Below are positions 34,379 to 46,013 of a DNA stretch of 64,000 nt, piece by piece. Under the pieces are notes generated by a model. It did not search any database. It saw only the letters and a program-made list of their open reading frames with translations, and was not told the origin of the DNA. Source of the stretch: Panagrolaimus kolymaensis. Lineage: Eukaryota > Nematoda > Chromadorea > Rhabditida > Panagrolaimidae. The position numbers and the translations under genes were made by a program. The stretch lies in contig JAJQJQ010000014.1 of assembly GCA_028622995.1 (NCBI GenBank), positions 1,922,001-1,986,000 of the forward strand, given 5' to 3'. The number at the start of each line of letters is the position of its first letter. Within the stretch, counting starts at the first letter, position 1.

Positions 34379-35618
34379 ATGACTTTTTTGATGAAATTTA
34401 TTTTTTTCATTGGATTTTTTCTTGTTTTTGCTGCCATCAGCCGCCAAGCAACATTGAATGATGCCGATTTTCAAGAATTTAAGGTTTTGGCAAACAAAGT
34501 TGGAATCAAGTTTTCCAATAATGATGAATTAACTCAACGAATGGAAAATTTTATGAAATCCAAAAAAGAAGTTGAAGAATTTCGTAAAAAATATCCAAGC
34601 GTTTCATTTAATGTTAATGAATTTGGTTTATTATCGGATGAAGAAAAACGTAGAGTAAGCTTTTTAACGAATAAATTAAATTTTTGGGTCTTGAATGGAA
34701 GATTAAATTTTGAGCTTCTCTAAAAAATTTAGTCTCAAAAGTCAGAGGACTTGAAAAAAAGTTTTCATATTTTCTTCATTCAAAAAAAATAAATATTAAA
34801 CAAGCTTTTTTTCGGAAATGTTTAAATCTGTAAACTTTTTTTAGTACAATGACGCTAAATATTTTGAAGATGATGTGGCATATTTTACAAAAGGATCAAA
34901 GCCTAGTATCTTATTTAATAATGCAGCAGTAACTTCCATTCTCCCTGAATCATTTGATTTTCGAACTCAAGGAAAAGTAACTCCCGCTAAAGATCAATAT
35001 TGGCAAAAATGTGGTTCATGTTGGTCATTTTCTGCTGTAGGGGCTATAGAATCTCAATATCTCATCCATTTTAATGTTTCTTTGGATTTATCTGAACAAT
35101 ATCTTATTAATTGCGCAGCAAATTCAAATTATACTGGTTGCAGCGGGGGAAGTAGTCTTTATGCATTTAATTATACTCGAGATAATGGAATTTCAATGGA
35201 GATTTGTGAACCTTATTTAGCAAAAAATGATATTTGCAAAATAAATAAATGCTCAATAAAATATAAAAATGTTGGAGGATATTATTATCTTGGAAATAAT
35301 GAAACCTCATTGGCTTGGTATCTTTTTAATTATGGTCCAGCTGTAACAAATTTATATCTTCCCAAAGCATTTTATTCTTATTCTGGAGGAATTATGGATT
35401 TTCCTTCGACAGAATGTAATGAAACAAATAATGCTGGGACTCATGTTATTTTGGTTATTGGATATACAAAAGATTATTGGATTCTTAAAAATAGTTTTGG
35501 TCCTACATGGGGTGAAAATGGTGGATTTGCAAGAATTAAGCGAGGTACAAAATTTTGTGGTATCGGTGGCTTTTTTGCGCCATATTTGAATAAAACAATT
35601 CCGCTTCCTCCAATGTAG
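34379..35618 (+). CDS. Papain-family (C1A) cysteine protease
   Basis: Two exons (34379-34654, 34845-35618) join in phase to 349 aa. A signal peptide (MTFLMKFIFFIGFFLVFAAIS) is followed by an I29-like propeptide and then the mature enzyme near PESFDFR. Active-site residues are visible: Cys151 in KCGSCWSFS, His292 in AGTHVILVIGY and Asn308 in ILKNSFGPTWGENGG. The GCSGG motif is intact. Departures: the oxyanion Gln segment reads DQYWQKCGSC, with spacing to the Cys unlike the usual QGSCGSC, and the usual KNSWG is KNSFG. The protein should be secreted or lysosomal, and activity seems likely. It sits between LysM genes with no sequence relation to them; ATG follows a TTTTAG acceptor-like site. Confidence 0.88.
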
Positions 35619-36173
35619 AGATGACGCCGCCGCGCTAATTTGGTGATTCCTGTTTCAAAAAATATTTTATTATTTTAGATAGAAATCATAAATTTATCAA
35701 TAAGCTCCAAATAAACATTTTAACCATTTTCTTTTTTTACAAAGTATAAACCAATTCTTTCATCTTTAGAAAAATAAATTTTTAAATTGATTGAATTCCT
35801 TCTGTTTACGGAACAAGAAAAAGCTGTGATTATGTCCATTTGTTAAATGGACAAATGAAACAAGCTCAATACCCGTATCCTTATTTTATTTTCAAAGTCT
35901 TTTTTAATCCATTTTTTTTTATTTGTGCTTTTTCTTTTCTTTTTTTTATAGATAAGATGAAGGGAAAGCAAGTGTGCTTGATTTATGGTGTTCGCATGTC
36001 TAAAAGAAAATATGTGTATCATCATTGTTTGTTGTTTCATATTTTGAAAGTTCCTTTCACTCAGAAAAAAAAAGTTGTTTTCTCTTCTTTTTTTTGATTT
36101 AGAAATTTCTCTTTTAATTTAAAAAGTCTTTACTTCATTTTATTTTTATTTTCGGAAAATAAATATTAAAAAA
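35619..36173. other. Intergenic, no supported gene
   Basis: AT-rich sequence between the protease and the fourth LysM gene. Open frames on both strands here are low-complexity and not supported. Confidence 0.5.
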
Positions 36174-37494
36174 ATGATGCCAATAAACTACGATCTTGGT
36201 GAAAAGGTTGAACAAGAATTCGTTGTTGGTGACACAATTAGTGAAATATGTAAATGGTATCGAATTGACTTAGATTTATTCAAATTTTTAAATCCAGATA
36301 TAACTAATGTCGATAAAATTAAAGTAAGTTTTAGAAAGCTAAAATATTTTTTTAATTAATAATTAAAACTTTTTTTTCAAAGCCACTTGTAACTAAAAAA
36401 AGATAGAAAAGTTAATAAACACATTTTTTTACCTAATAATTTATTTTTTATGCTGGAGATAAATATTATTTGACTCAACCAATATTAAAGCGCGTATTTT
36501 GTCCAACACTTGCACCAGATAAATTGGGAATGATTTCAAAGAAATTTCAAACCTTGCAGGTTTATTTTTAACCTTATTAAATTAGATGGAAAATAAATTA
36601 AGTTTCTTTTTTCAGGTCGCTGAATGCTTTTGTGGTACTGAAATTCATCCTCATCTTATCGTAGAAAAAGAATTTGTCTCGCATATATGCAAAAAGCATG
36701 GAATTTCTTGGAATATATTCCGTAAAAATAATCCTCATATTGTCGATATAAATAAAGTTTATGTAAGTGTTAATGGTTAAAAACGCATAATTAATATCTT
36801 TTTTTTGAAGCCAAATCAACCTTATGTCATTTATTCAAGTCATGAAGAAGCTAATAATGCTAGAAATAAACTTTACCCTGAAATTGATTATCCATATTTT
36901 GACTTTCGTGAAAATCCAAACAAGCCAATCAATAAAGAATATTTGGAGGAACTCAAAAAGGAAAGCTTTGAAAAGTGTAAACATTTGAAATATAAAATAG
37001 GTGAAGAATGGAAAAAGAAATATAGCCCCTCGAGTAGCTTCGCAAATTCATTATTTGATGCCCTTTTTATTGATCAAACAAATACAGATTGTCTTAGCAA
37101 GCGTAATAAAGAAAAAGTGGCATGGATTAATAAAGCTATGGATCACTTTTTCGAAAGCACTTCGAATGAAGAACAGTATATGAGATGGGAAAAAGCAAAA
37201 GAAAATATTGAAGCTCAAATAAGAAAAAGGCGAAAAAGACATGTAACGAATTTGGCTATTTTAAAAGTTTCTTTGTGCAAAAAACTATAATTTTAGAATT
37301 CACCAGAAGCCCAATGTCATCCTTCAAACGACAAAATTCCTGTTCGCGCTTCCGTCAACAGTGATCACACAGAAGAAGAAGGTTTCGTAGTTGTTGAAAA
37401 TCCAACTAATTATCAGCAACAAACAGTTAATTACGACGAAGGCATTAGTTATGCTCAAAATTTTACAACCAATTGTGATAATTTAAATATTTAA
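36174..37494 (+). CDS. LysM-LysM-BEN-like protein with a non-AG acceptor
   Basis: Five exons (36174-36323, 36452-36559, 36616-36762, 36811-37242, 37297-37494) join in phase to 344 aa. It has the same plan as the 382-aa gene: LysM 1 (VVGDTISEICKWYRIDL.. then AGDKYYLT), LysM 2 (AECFCGTEI.., EFVSHICKKHGIS.., NQPYVIY), linker EIDYPYFD, a BEN-like region at about 208-277 (SPSSSFANSLFDALF, NKEKVAWINKAMDHFF), basic RKRRKR, and a Glu/Asn tail. The exon at 36,452 is preceded by TTTTTTTAT, not AG, so its splice is non-canonical. This may mean a decaying gene, a rare AT acceptor, or a sequence error. LysM 2 has also lost the GDT motif. It is probably a functional paralogue or a recent pseudogene. Confidence 0.65.
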
Positions 37495-38962
37495 TATGAA
37501 ATAACTTTGTCTACCAATAAATCTGAAACCCATCTAAAGTTAACTATATTTAATCACTTTATTCAATTTAAATATTTGAATTTTAAATAATTAATATTTT
37601 AGAACTTTAGTTTTGTTTATTATTTTTTATTAACATTGTAAACAAGTGCTTTTATTTTTCGTACTTTTTAAAGAATTTTTTAATAAAAAAAATTATAAAT
37701 ATTTTTGTTTTTGTTTGTGAGCATTTTTTTCTAGTTTCTTAAAAAACCCCTTGTTTCACACGTGTAAAAGCTTCGATTTCCTTTCCTTCCTTTTTTGTTT
37801 TTCTCATTAGCTGTGCGTTCCTGCTCACAAATAAGTTTCTTTTCTTTTTTTGCTATGTTTTGCTTGCATAAAAAAATTAATCATAGCTGTTTCGAAATCA
37901 TGCGTGAAAAAAATAAAAGTTTTTTCATCGAGAGAAATGAGTTTATTCTTTTGTATGGCTTTTTTCCTTGAGAAATTTTTTTATCGATGTATTTAATTTT
38001 AATAAGGCTAAAGTTGCTTTCCCTAAAGTTAAAAAAAAGGTGTGCTTTCTTCCTCACTTATTTGGTTAGCTGATAAAGAAACAAAATGTAACCATTTTTA
38101 TTTTTGTTTCAAACTACCACATCTTGAAAAGTTATTCAATTTTATTTTTTGCTTTACATTCATTTTTGTTTTAATAAATATTGTTTACAATCTGGTAAAA
38201 AAATTTCTAGAATACAATTTTTTTTAGTTTTTTGTTTTGGACTTCTGCATTTTTTCAACTTTTTATGGGCGTGTGTCACTTTCAAAAGGATTATATTAAT
38301 CCCAAATGGATATGGAAAAAAATAAGGTTTCTTTTTTTTAATAAAAAAAAGTAAAAAACATATAATTGTTTTTTGATTTTCTCTTTCCAGTTTTGACGGC
38401 AAAATAAAAAATTATTTTTAACTTGAGTTCAGCCCTCTTCCAACGGGGGTCCACATTTGCTGGGGTGGTTCTTAATGTTCTTTTTTTTGTTGCTTTTTCT
38501 CGAAATAAAATCAAGCAAGCCTTCTTCTTTTCGTAAAAAAATGACGACGTATTTGCTTGCTGCTATTACCAACAATAAAAAGGAAAGAAATGACTTTCCT
38601 TTATTTTATTTCTCACCCATAATAATGCTGATAATGTTTTATGTGAGAGCGAGAGCGAGAGGGAGAGGAAAAAAAAAGGAAAGGTAAGGTATTGTGTGCG
38701 TTCTTTTTCTTTTTTTGCTGATGTTGTAATATTATGAAATTTTTGTTGACAATTTATGTAGTTGTTCCATTTTTCTTTTTTTTTCATGCTTTTTTAAATT
38801 TTATTTTTCAATTTAATAAATAAATTCGAGTTTTTTTGTAAATTTTTTTGTAAATTATTTTTTCGTGTAACTTTAAATTTAAAATAAATGATTTTATAAA
38901 TAAAGTTAATTTTTTTTTCTTCAGGGTAATTAAAGGCGAACAACAAAGCCTTGTTAAAAACT
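37495..38962. other. Intergenic, no supported gene
   Basis: About 1.5 kb of AT-rich sequence with T-tracts and a GAGAGCGAGAG simple repeat near 38,646. No coding or RNA feature was seen. Confidence 0.55.
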
Positions 38963-39833
38963 ATGGAAGGAATTAACGTGAGTTTAAATTTGTTTTTTTC
39001 TTTCAAAAATTCTAAAAATAAGTAAATTAAAAATTTAATGAGAGAAAAAAACATATGACTTTCATTTGCTAAATGTTCTTCATTAGAATGCAATTTTACT
39101 TTTTGCATCAACTAAAAAAACTTTTACCTTTTTTTAAATGAAAATTTAATTTTTTTAGAATTTTTGTTTGTTAAACCAAAAACCAAAAATGAAGTTCTTT
39201 ATTTTTCGAGATTTCTTAGAGATTATAAAATCTATAATAATAATAATAATAAATCGCATGATTTCAGCAACATCAAGACCCTGAAGAAGACGAACCTGTA
39301 TACATCGTATCCACTAAGGTTGGGTCCTTATTTAATCAAACTGTATTAAACTCAATCTTAGGCACAAAGTAAAAATAAGATAAAGTTTTATTCCAATTTT
39401 TTTAATAAAAATAAATTTTAGTGACGCTTACATTGAAAAATTAATTAAACAAAAAGTTATGCCCCGACTTGTTCAACCACCTTCTATTTATGATGGAGAA
39501 ATGTATTTACACACCATTAACCCGCCGCACCTTGATGGCATTGTCAATGGGTATTATAGCTATGGAAATCCTGAACCATTGATTTCGTTGAACTTTGTTA
39601 CGGTTGCTTATTTCGATATTACAAAGGAAGCAGAAGAAATTTTCAAATTACCAACAAAGAAAATTCAAGAAGACCAATTTAAAAAACTTCTCGAAAAAAA
39701 TGTTTATGGGTCAAACTTTGGCAATCCTAAGAACACCAATTTTCTTGATGCTTCTCAACGCATTATGATTGGCAGACTATGGCAACCACAGATTGACGCG
39801 ATCGTTGATAAACTTACATTCCAACAACTTTAA
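38963..39833 (+). CDS. Hypothetical 175-aa protein
   Basis: Three exons (38963-38977, 39268-39368, 39422-39833) join in phase to 175 aa. The first exon is only 15 nt (MEGIN). The body starts with an acidic DPEEDEP segment, then VYIVSTKVGSLFNQ. The C-terminal 120 residues are well-formed, without low complexity (HTINPPHLDGIVNGYYSYG, NFGNPKNTNFLDASQRIMIGRLWQPQ). There is no signal peptide or membrane segment. I do not recognise the family. The short first exon is a weak point, and translation might instead begin downstream. Confidence 0.6.
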
Positions 39834-40869
39834 AATTAAGTAAGGAAAAATATTCATTTTTAACTCTAATAATTTTTTCAAACCATCCTGTCTAAATTTT
39901 TAACGCTTTTATACTTACTTTTTTTCAAATAAGGGATTTTTCCCTCTGTCTATTTTTTACCTTCCCATTAAAAAAATTTATAATCAAAGTTTCTTTTTGA
40001 GTATAATTTTTTTGATTTTAATTCTCTAAAATTAAAACTCCCTCTATTATTATTTAATGTATTTTTAAGCAAAAATATTGAACTAAAAATTTTTCTTTTT
40101 TAACAAAAAATAATATAATTCTCTAAAATCTAGCAAAAATATCAAAAGAAAAAAAAATTGTTCTTTCTAAAAAATAAATTTTTAATAATTTATTTTCCTA
40201 GAGGGAGGATCTTTAAGAAGAATTGAATTGTAGGACTGTCTAGATATAACAAAAAAAAAGATTCGGGAAATTGTCTTCTTTTGTGTGTGTTTTTTTCCGG
40301 ATCTTTATTTAAAAAAAAGAGGTTTTCTTTTTTTAAAACTTTTTTGTATCCCGCCACCATTTGGGGACTAGACATGTCTGCCTTTCTTCTTCTTCTTCTT
40401 TTACTTATAAATACTTACTTTTCATTATTCAAGCCTTAAAAAACATCGAGACTTTAATATATTTTTTTGCAAGGCTTGCTTTCATGCAAAGGCTTTTTTT
40501 TTATCTTTTATTTCTTTTTTCCTTTTATTGAACTTTGCTACGATTGACTATTTCATTTTTTTGGTTATGTTTTTATTTTTTTTTTATTTTCGATCAAATT
40601 TAACCATAAATGTTTCTCTTTCTTTTTAAACTTTATTTTTGTAATTGTTAATTAAATAAATAAATATTTGTAACTTTTTAATAAAATGCTTAATGAAAAA
40701 CACCAATTTGGAGAATTAAAAAAAATTCAAAAATTAAAACAAGGTTAAGTTTTTCTTTAAAAAAATGCATTTAGCGAAAAAAAAATTCCTTCTTTTATTT
40801 GTGAAACAGCGAAAAAAAATCAACGAAGAGTATAAAATATAAAAAAGCAAATCAAAATTATAAAATTCG
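39834..40869. other. Convergent intergenic region, no gene seen
   Basis: About 1 kb of AT-rich DNA between the ends of the hypothetical gene (plus) and the kinase gene (minus). Only low-complexity tracts and a CTT microsatellite near 40,385 were seen. Confidence 0.5.
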
Positions 40870-41529
40870 TTACAAATCTCTTCGAAAAGTATAATCAGGT
40901 TTAACAGAATTATTAATAATATATTCTCCATTAGGAATATCATTTTCATTTGCTCTTTCTAGAGCTTCTTCACGATTTGAGCAAATTCCTGCTTTTAAAT
41001 GTCTTTCAATTAATCGATTTTTAATTACTTCCCAATCCGCTGTAATCAGCCATTTTGCATTTAATTCTTGAGAAATTTCATCCCAAATTGGATCTTTGAG
41101 AAGTAAATAATTTCCTTCTAAAATAATTATTTTTATTGAAGTTGGAATTTCAATGTCATCATTTTTCGGGTCTTTTAATGCGTGGTCGAATGAAGGAGCA
41201 AAAACCACAGATTTATTTTCTTTGAGTTCCTTCACTAAATCCAATAATTTTTGTGGGTCAAAAGTAAACGGAGCTCCACGACGCTTAAATAAATATTCGG
41301 GATTTTCCATGGTTGAAAGTTGATTTCGAGGAATATGAAATCCATCCATTGGAAGCACTGTGGCTGTTCCATTTCCCAAAGTTTCATTAATTTTGTTACA
41401 AACTTTTATAGCGGTGGTAGTTTTTCCAGCACCCGGTGGACCTACTAAACCAATAATTATTCTATTAACTTCAGATTTATTAAGTAAATCCATAGCCATT
41501 TGAGATAATTCTTGATAAATATTTTCCAT
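40870..41529 (-). CDS. P-loop kinase of the uridine kinase/YFH7-like family
   Basis: A single intronless frame of 219 aa with ATG start. The Walker A motif GPPGAGKTT lies at about 30-38 and is followed by TTAIKVCNKI. A DGFHIP motif and an RRGAPFTFD segment are typical of the PRK/uridine-kinase/YFH7-like group. A Walker-B-like IKIIILEGNYLLL lies in the middle, and RLIERHLKAG with an Arg-rich lid sits toward the end. It probably phosphorylates a small sugar, nucleoside or cofactor alcohol; the substrate cannot be read from sequence. The family is common in bacteria, fungi and plants, and every other large gene here has introns, so horizontal origin is conceivable. No signal peptide. Confidence 0.85.
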   Translation of the reverse strand: MENIYQELSQMAMDLLNKSEVNRIIIGLVGPPGAGKTTTAIKVCNKINETLGNGTATVLPMDGFHIPRNQLSTMENPEYLFKRRGAPFTFDPQKLLDLVKELKENKSVVFAPSFDHALKDPKNDDIEIPTSIKIIILEGNYLLLKDPIWDEISQELNAKWLITADWEVIKNRLIERHLKAGICSNREEALERANENDIPNGEYIINNSVKPDYTFRRDL

Positions 41530-42028
41530 TTTTAAAAATTACAAGAAATAAAAATCAATTTTAAATGAAATATATCTTTTTCCTCTAATAAAATATCGAT
41601 CAATGACAAATAATGTGAAAAAAAAAAAACAATGGACACCTTCGAATAACAACCAACAAACTACATTTTTTTTGAATGATTTTGTAGTATCTTTCTCGCT
41701 ATAAAAAGACAGATTATGGTCATTGCTTCCTTTTTTTTAAAATTTCAGATAACCTTTTTAATATTTTTTTAAAACTTTTTCATGAATATTATAAAAACAT
41801 GATACAATATAATGAAATAAATTTTTTTTACTTTTTCTCGACCTTTTATTTTCCTAATTAATTACCTTAAGAAATATTGATGGTGACTGAAAAAAAGTCT
41901 AACAAACAATGCAATAACAAAAGAAAAGAAAAAACTTTTTATTTTTGGTATAATTAAAATTATATTCGCCTTCTTCCACTTTAAAAATGTTAATAATCTA
42001 ATCTAATAAACAAAATTTTAACAAATTT
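41530..42028. other. Intergenic, no supported gene
   Basis: About 500 bp of AT-rich DNA between two minus-strand genes. No feature was recognised. Confidence 0.5.
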
Positions 42029-44405
42029 TTATTTTTTCTTTGGTTGAGATTCACAAATATGTTCATTTGGTCCAAGTTCAATATATTTTTGACCTTTTTC
42101 ATTTTCTCGAACCGTTGCAGAAACAAATTTCTTTTTTTTAAGACATCCTCTACACCCATAATTATCAAATGCGGATCGATAAGAATAATAGTAAAATTGC
42201 TTGGGATTATTTGGATCAATAATTACCAAATCATTTTTTTTAGCTTTGGTGCCATTTTTTTCAAAATAAAAATTTGGAAGATTTACCACTTTGTAAGCTG
42301 TTGGAAGAGGCTTGTATATTTCTTTTTTACAAACATGTTCAACATTATTTCTTTCTAAATATTCTTCTCCATTTTCATCCAATCGAATTTTGGCGCTTAC
42401 ATATTTTTTTAATCTTCGACATTTTCGACAACCAAATTGCTTTTTATCTTTCATGTAATTTAATGTATAGCACATAGTTTGGTCATTTGTGTCAAATACA
42501 ATTAATCGCTGTGCTCCAACTTCATTGAATCTTCGTTTACATTCTTCAATTTTATAACGAGGCTTTCGAAGAATATTAAATACTATATCTTCTGGAACAT
42601 ATTCAATTGGCTCACATTGATGTTCATTTTTATTTAATTCAATAAATTCTTCATTTGTTCCACGATTCACCACTTTTGCTGTTATCTGGACTTTTTTTTT
42701 CTTTTGACATATCCAACAATAAAAGAAATTTGTATGATCAGTATTATTAGAATATTCATAACACATTTTTTTGTTGTTGTTGTTGTCATTTTTAGCCGCT
42801 GTAAAAATTATTAACTTTTCCAAAAGTTTTCCATGCCTTTTTCGTTTCAAAAATTCATAATCAGGTTTTCGCATGATTGTACGAGTTTCATAATTTTCCA
42901 AACTAAATGGAATAGGTTCACAAACATGTTGGCGATTTTTCACGCTAATAAATTCATTTCCATCTTTATCATAACAAATATAGGCAGTGAATCTACATGT
43001 TTCTAAATTAGCGCATTTTCCACAATAAAATGATTTATATTTATTATCTCGAAGAAATTCATAACATAATTGTCGATTTTCAGGATCTAAAATTAAAATC
43101 TTTTTTCTTGTTACTCCATAAACTGTATGTTCAACAATTTCATAATCTGGCTTATGAATAATTACATCACTGGTATACTTTTCAGGATCATATTCTCGAG
43201 ATTCACAAATATGTAAAGTTTTATTTAATTTTAAATATTTCCTCCTCCTCCTTCATTGGCAGTACAAAGCTCGGCCGTAGCTGATTTGTTTAGTTTGGCA
43301 CAACCAACGCAATAAAATTTATTCCTTTGAAAAAAATATTCATATCCTTGAGTTTTATCAGGTAATGTGAAAATAAATAAATTTCTTCGAATTATTCCTT
43401 TTTTGAAATAAGAAATGATTTTAAAATTTGATGCTTCAACAATTTGCGATGATTCATCCAAAATATATTTTTCAGGTTTATATTCACGTAAATCACAAAT
43501 ATGTTCGACATTACTTAGCTGAACATAATAATTTTCATCATTTTCATTTGATAATAAAACTTTTGCATATACAGATATCTTTTTAAGTGTGCATCCACAG
43601 CATCGAAAAAATCCATCACCACATTTATAATATTCATAACACCATTTTCTTTCGGAAGAAGAAAAAATAATAAGCCTTGATTTTTTTGTTTTACCATGAT
43701 CAAATTGAATTATTTCAAAATTAGGAGCTTTAATATTTTGGGTTGAAGGATTAAAAATATATTTTGATGGTTCATATTGACGCAGTTTACAAGTATGTTC
43801 AACTTTACGTAATTTAATATATTCTTGCCCATCATGATTTATGCAAACATCAGCCGCAATAAATTTTCGGCCTAATTTTTTGATATGACAATTCCAACAA
43901 ACATAACATTTGTGATTTTTACTCCAACTATAGATATAACATAATTTTCTATCATCAGAAGGAAAAATAAATAACTTTCTTTTTTTTATTATTCCATTTT
44001 CGTGATAGGATAAAATTTCAAAATTTGGAGGTTCAATAATTTCAGTTAGATTGGATTTATCTGATTTGGACTTTTTTGATGGAGGGCTAAAAATGAGTTT
44101 AGCAATTAAGGAATAATTATCAAAGAAACAGCAAACAAAGATGCTTCAAAAGTTAGGTCGAAGAATTATAAAGTTAAATTTTTTGCAATTTTTTTATACT
44201 CTAGCATGATTTCTGTTGACTCAAGTTAAGCTTACCTTGTATCTATTTCATCCTCATCAATTTCGTTGTCATCGCTATCAATTTCATCTTCGGTAATTTC
44301 TAAATCTTCTTCTGAATAACAGCTGTTGTCTGTATCACTCATTTCATAATTTTCATCATCGGAAGAAACTTCAATATTTGAATCTTCAATGGCTTTATCG
44401 CTCAT
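42029..44405 (-). CDS. Seven-repeat C2HC zinc-finger protein (FLYWCH/WRKY-like), one frameshift
   Basis: Two exons (44236-44405, 42029-44086) encode about 740 aa if one frameshift near 43,240-43,252 is bridged. The start is MSDKAIEDSNIEVSS, with an acidic Asp/Glu/Ser region of about 55 residues. Seven tandem repeats of about 90-100 residues follow, each with a FxII or YxII strand, RKLxIF, CYEY, a CxxC pair, a helix or strand of about 25 residues and a final HxC (HTC, HIC, HIC, HVC, HQC, HVC, HIC). This C2HC pattern fits the WRKY-GCM1/FLYWCH superfamily of DNA-binding or transposase-derived fingers. The third repeat loses its frame in a GGA-run (CCTCCTCCTCC on the plus strand). The first Met chosen is ATG 44,405; a TTG-led extension exists but is not supported. 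The gene may be intact (an assembly slip) or a recent pseudogene. Confidence 0.7.
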
Positions 44406-44468
44406 GCTGCTGCTATTTTCTCTCAATTTTCTTTTACGCAATTGCCTTTTTTTAAAAAAAATTTTTAT

Positions 44469-45465
44469 TTACATTTGTACATACTCCAAAGCAGTTACAT
44501 ACTCAGGGATTATTTCATTTTGATATGGATTTGCATCATTCAAAACAAAAGTTTCGCTAAAAATAAAAAATATTTTTATTTAGATACTCAAAAATTTTAT
44601 ATTCAAAATGGTACTTTGGCCTTTCAGGTGCTTCAACGTTAGAAACATCAAAGTTTCTCAAATCTTCCTTTTCTTTTTGGCCAACTCTTTCACAACTATA
44701 AAATTAATATATCTTTGGTGGGGTAAAAAATAACTAACTTTGTCGTTGTATCAGATCCGTTTATTGCAAGCAAAATTTGTTGCCTTCCTTCTACCAATGA
44801 ATCCGTCGGTTGTTTTTCAAAAAGTTGCATCCATTTTTCTTTTTTGGTTTTATCAAAATAATTTGATATGTCTTTTATAAAATTTTTGATTTTAGCTAAA
44901 TCTTGATTTGCGGGGATAATAGAATCCAAAAAGACTTCAATGCATAATTGTGGTTCTGAAGTGGCATCAGCGGAAACATCATCACCCTGAAGAAATCAGC
45001 ATAGTTTAAAAAATTCAAATAAAGCTAACAACTTTACCTTATGTTCCTTGATTTTGTCATAAACTTTTTGACAAGCTGTTTCTTTTTCAAAAAATAACAC
45101 ACGAATACCATTTATTTCATTTTCAACAATAAACAAATAATTCTAAAAAATATATAATATTTTTTTACAATTCTATGGAAACTAGAAAAGCATACGTTTT
45201 TTTGAATAAATTTCCAATTAAATAAAGCAGTAATAAGCTTGACCTCTAAAAAATGCTTAATTAACAATTGAAAAAAATTGAGGGCAAATTTTTTACCTTC
45301 ATTTATTGGTTCAATAAACACATATTTACTCATAACATTTATTTGAACTTTGCAATAACTAGTATCTTTCAGAACAAAATTTGGATCAAAAACGAACAAT
45401 TCGATGCTTTTAGACTGAAAAAAAATCGCGAAGAATTTAATAAATTTTTTTTAGTAATTTACCAT
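44469..45465 (-). CDS. Hypothetical 230-aa protein, possibly PH/EVH1-fold N-terminus
   Basis: Seven exons (45463-45465, 45297-45414, 45196-45245, 45038-45142, 44739-44986, 44615-44695, 44469-44556) join in phase to 230 aa. The first exon is just the start codon. The N-terminal 90 residues (ELFVFDPNF.., CKVQINVMSKYVFIEP.., NYLFIVENEINGIRVLFFEKETACQ) alternate strands and end in a helix, like an EVH1/PH or DCP1-type fold, but no diagnostic motif confirms this. The rest is polar and helical (DLAKIKNFIKDISNYFDKTKK). The stop lies 63 bp upstream of the start of the zinc-finger gene on the same strand, a spacing typical of nematode operons. The start and last exons are less sure. Confidence 0.5.
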
Positions 45466-46013
45466 TTTTAAAATTTTGTACAAAAACGCTTCTTCTTTAA
45501 AAGGAAATTGGTTTCAATTGGCAGCAAAAATGTTTGGTGGTTTTTTTTTTCAAAAAGAGTAAGAAGGAAGGCGCCAAAAAAAAGGTTGAGCAAGCAAGCG
45601 CCATTTGATATGTCTTAAAGGTGCGCTTCTGCGTTGTTGGGCAGAAGTACAAAAGCATTCTCTTTTTTGTTTGTTTGTCTGCGACTTTGAAAATCTGATT
45701 GCTTTTTTTTTTAAACTATCATAATAAAGGTTGAGAGACAGAAGGGTGCCAAGGAAAAAAGCGATCTACTGCTGTGTGTGTGTGCGTTTTTTTTTACATC
45801 GAATGCTGCCCGGTTGTAAAAAAATGATATTTATTTTTATAAAAAGGATAATATTTTTTTCTTCAAATAATAAATAAGGGCGAAAGGAAACAAACATTCA
45901 AATTGCAACAAAAAAGTTTAAACAAAACATAAAAACAGAAGAAAAAAAAGAAATCGTTTTTCACAGAGATAAAATTTAAGCAAATATTTAAAACATTTTC
46001 TTTTTATTGTAAA

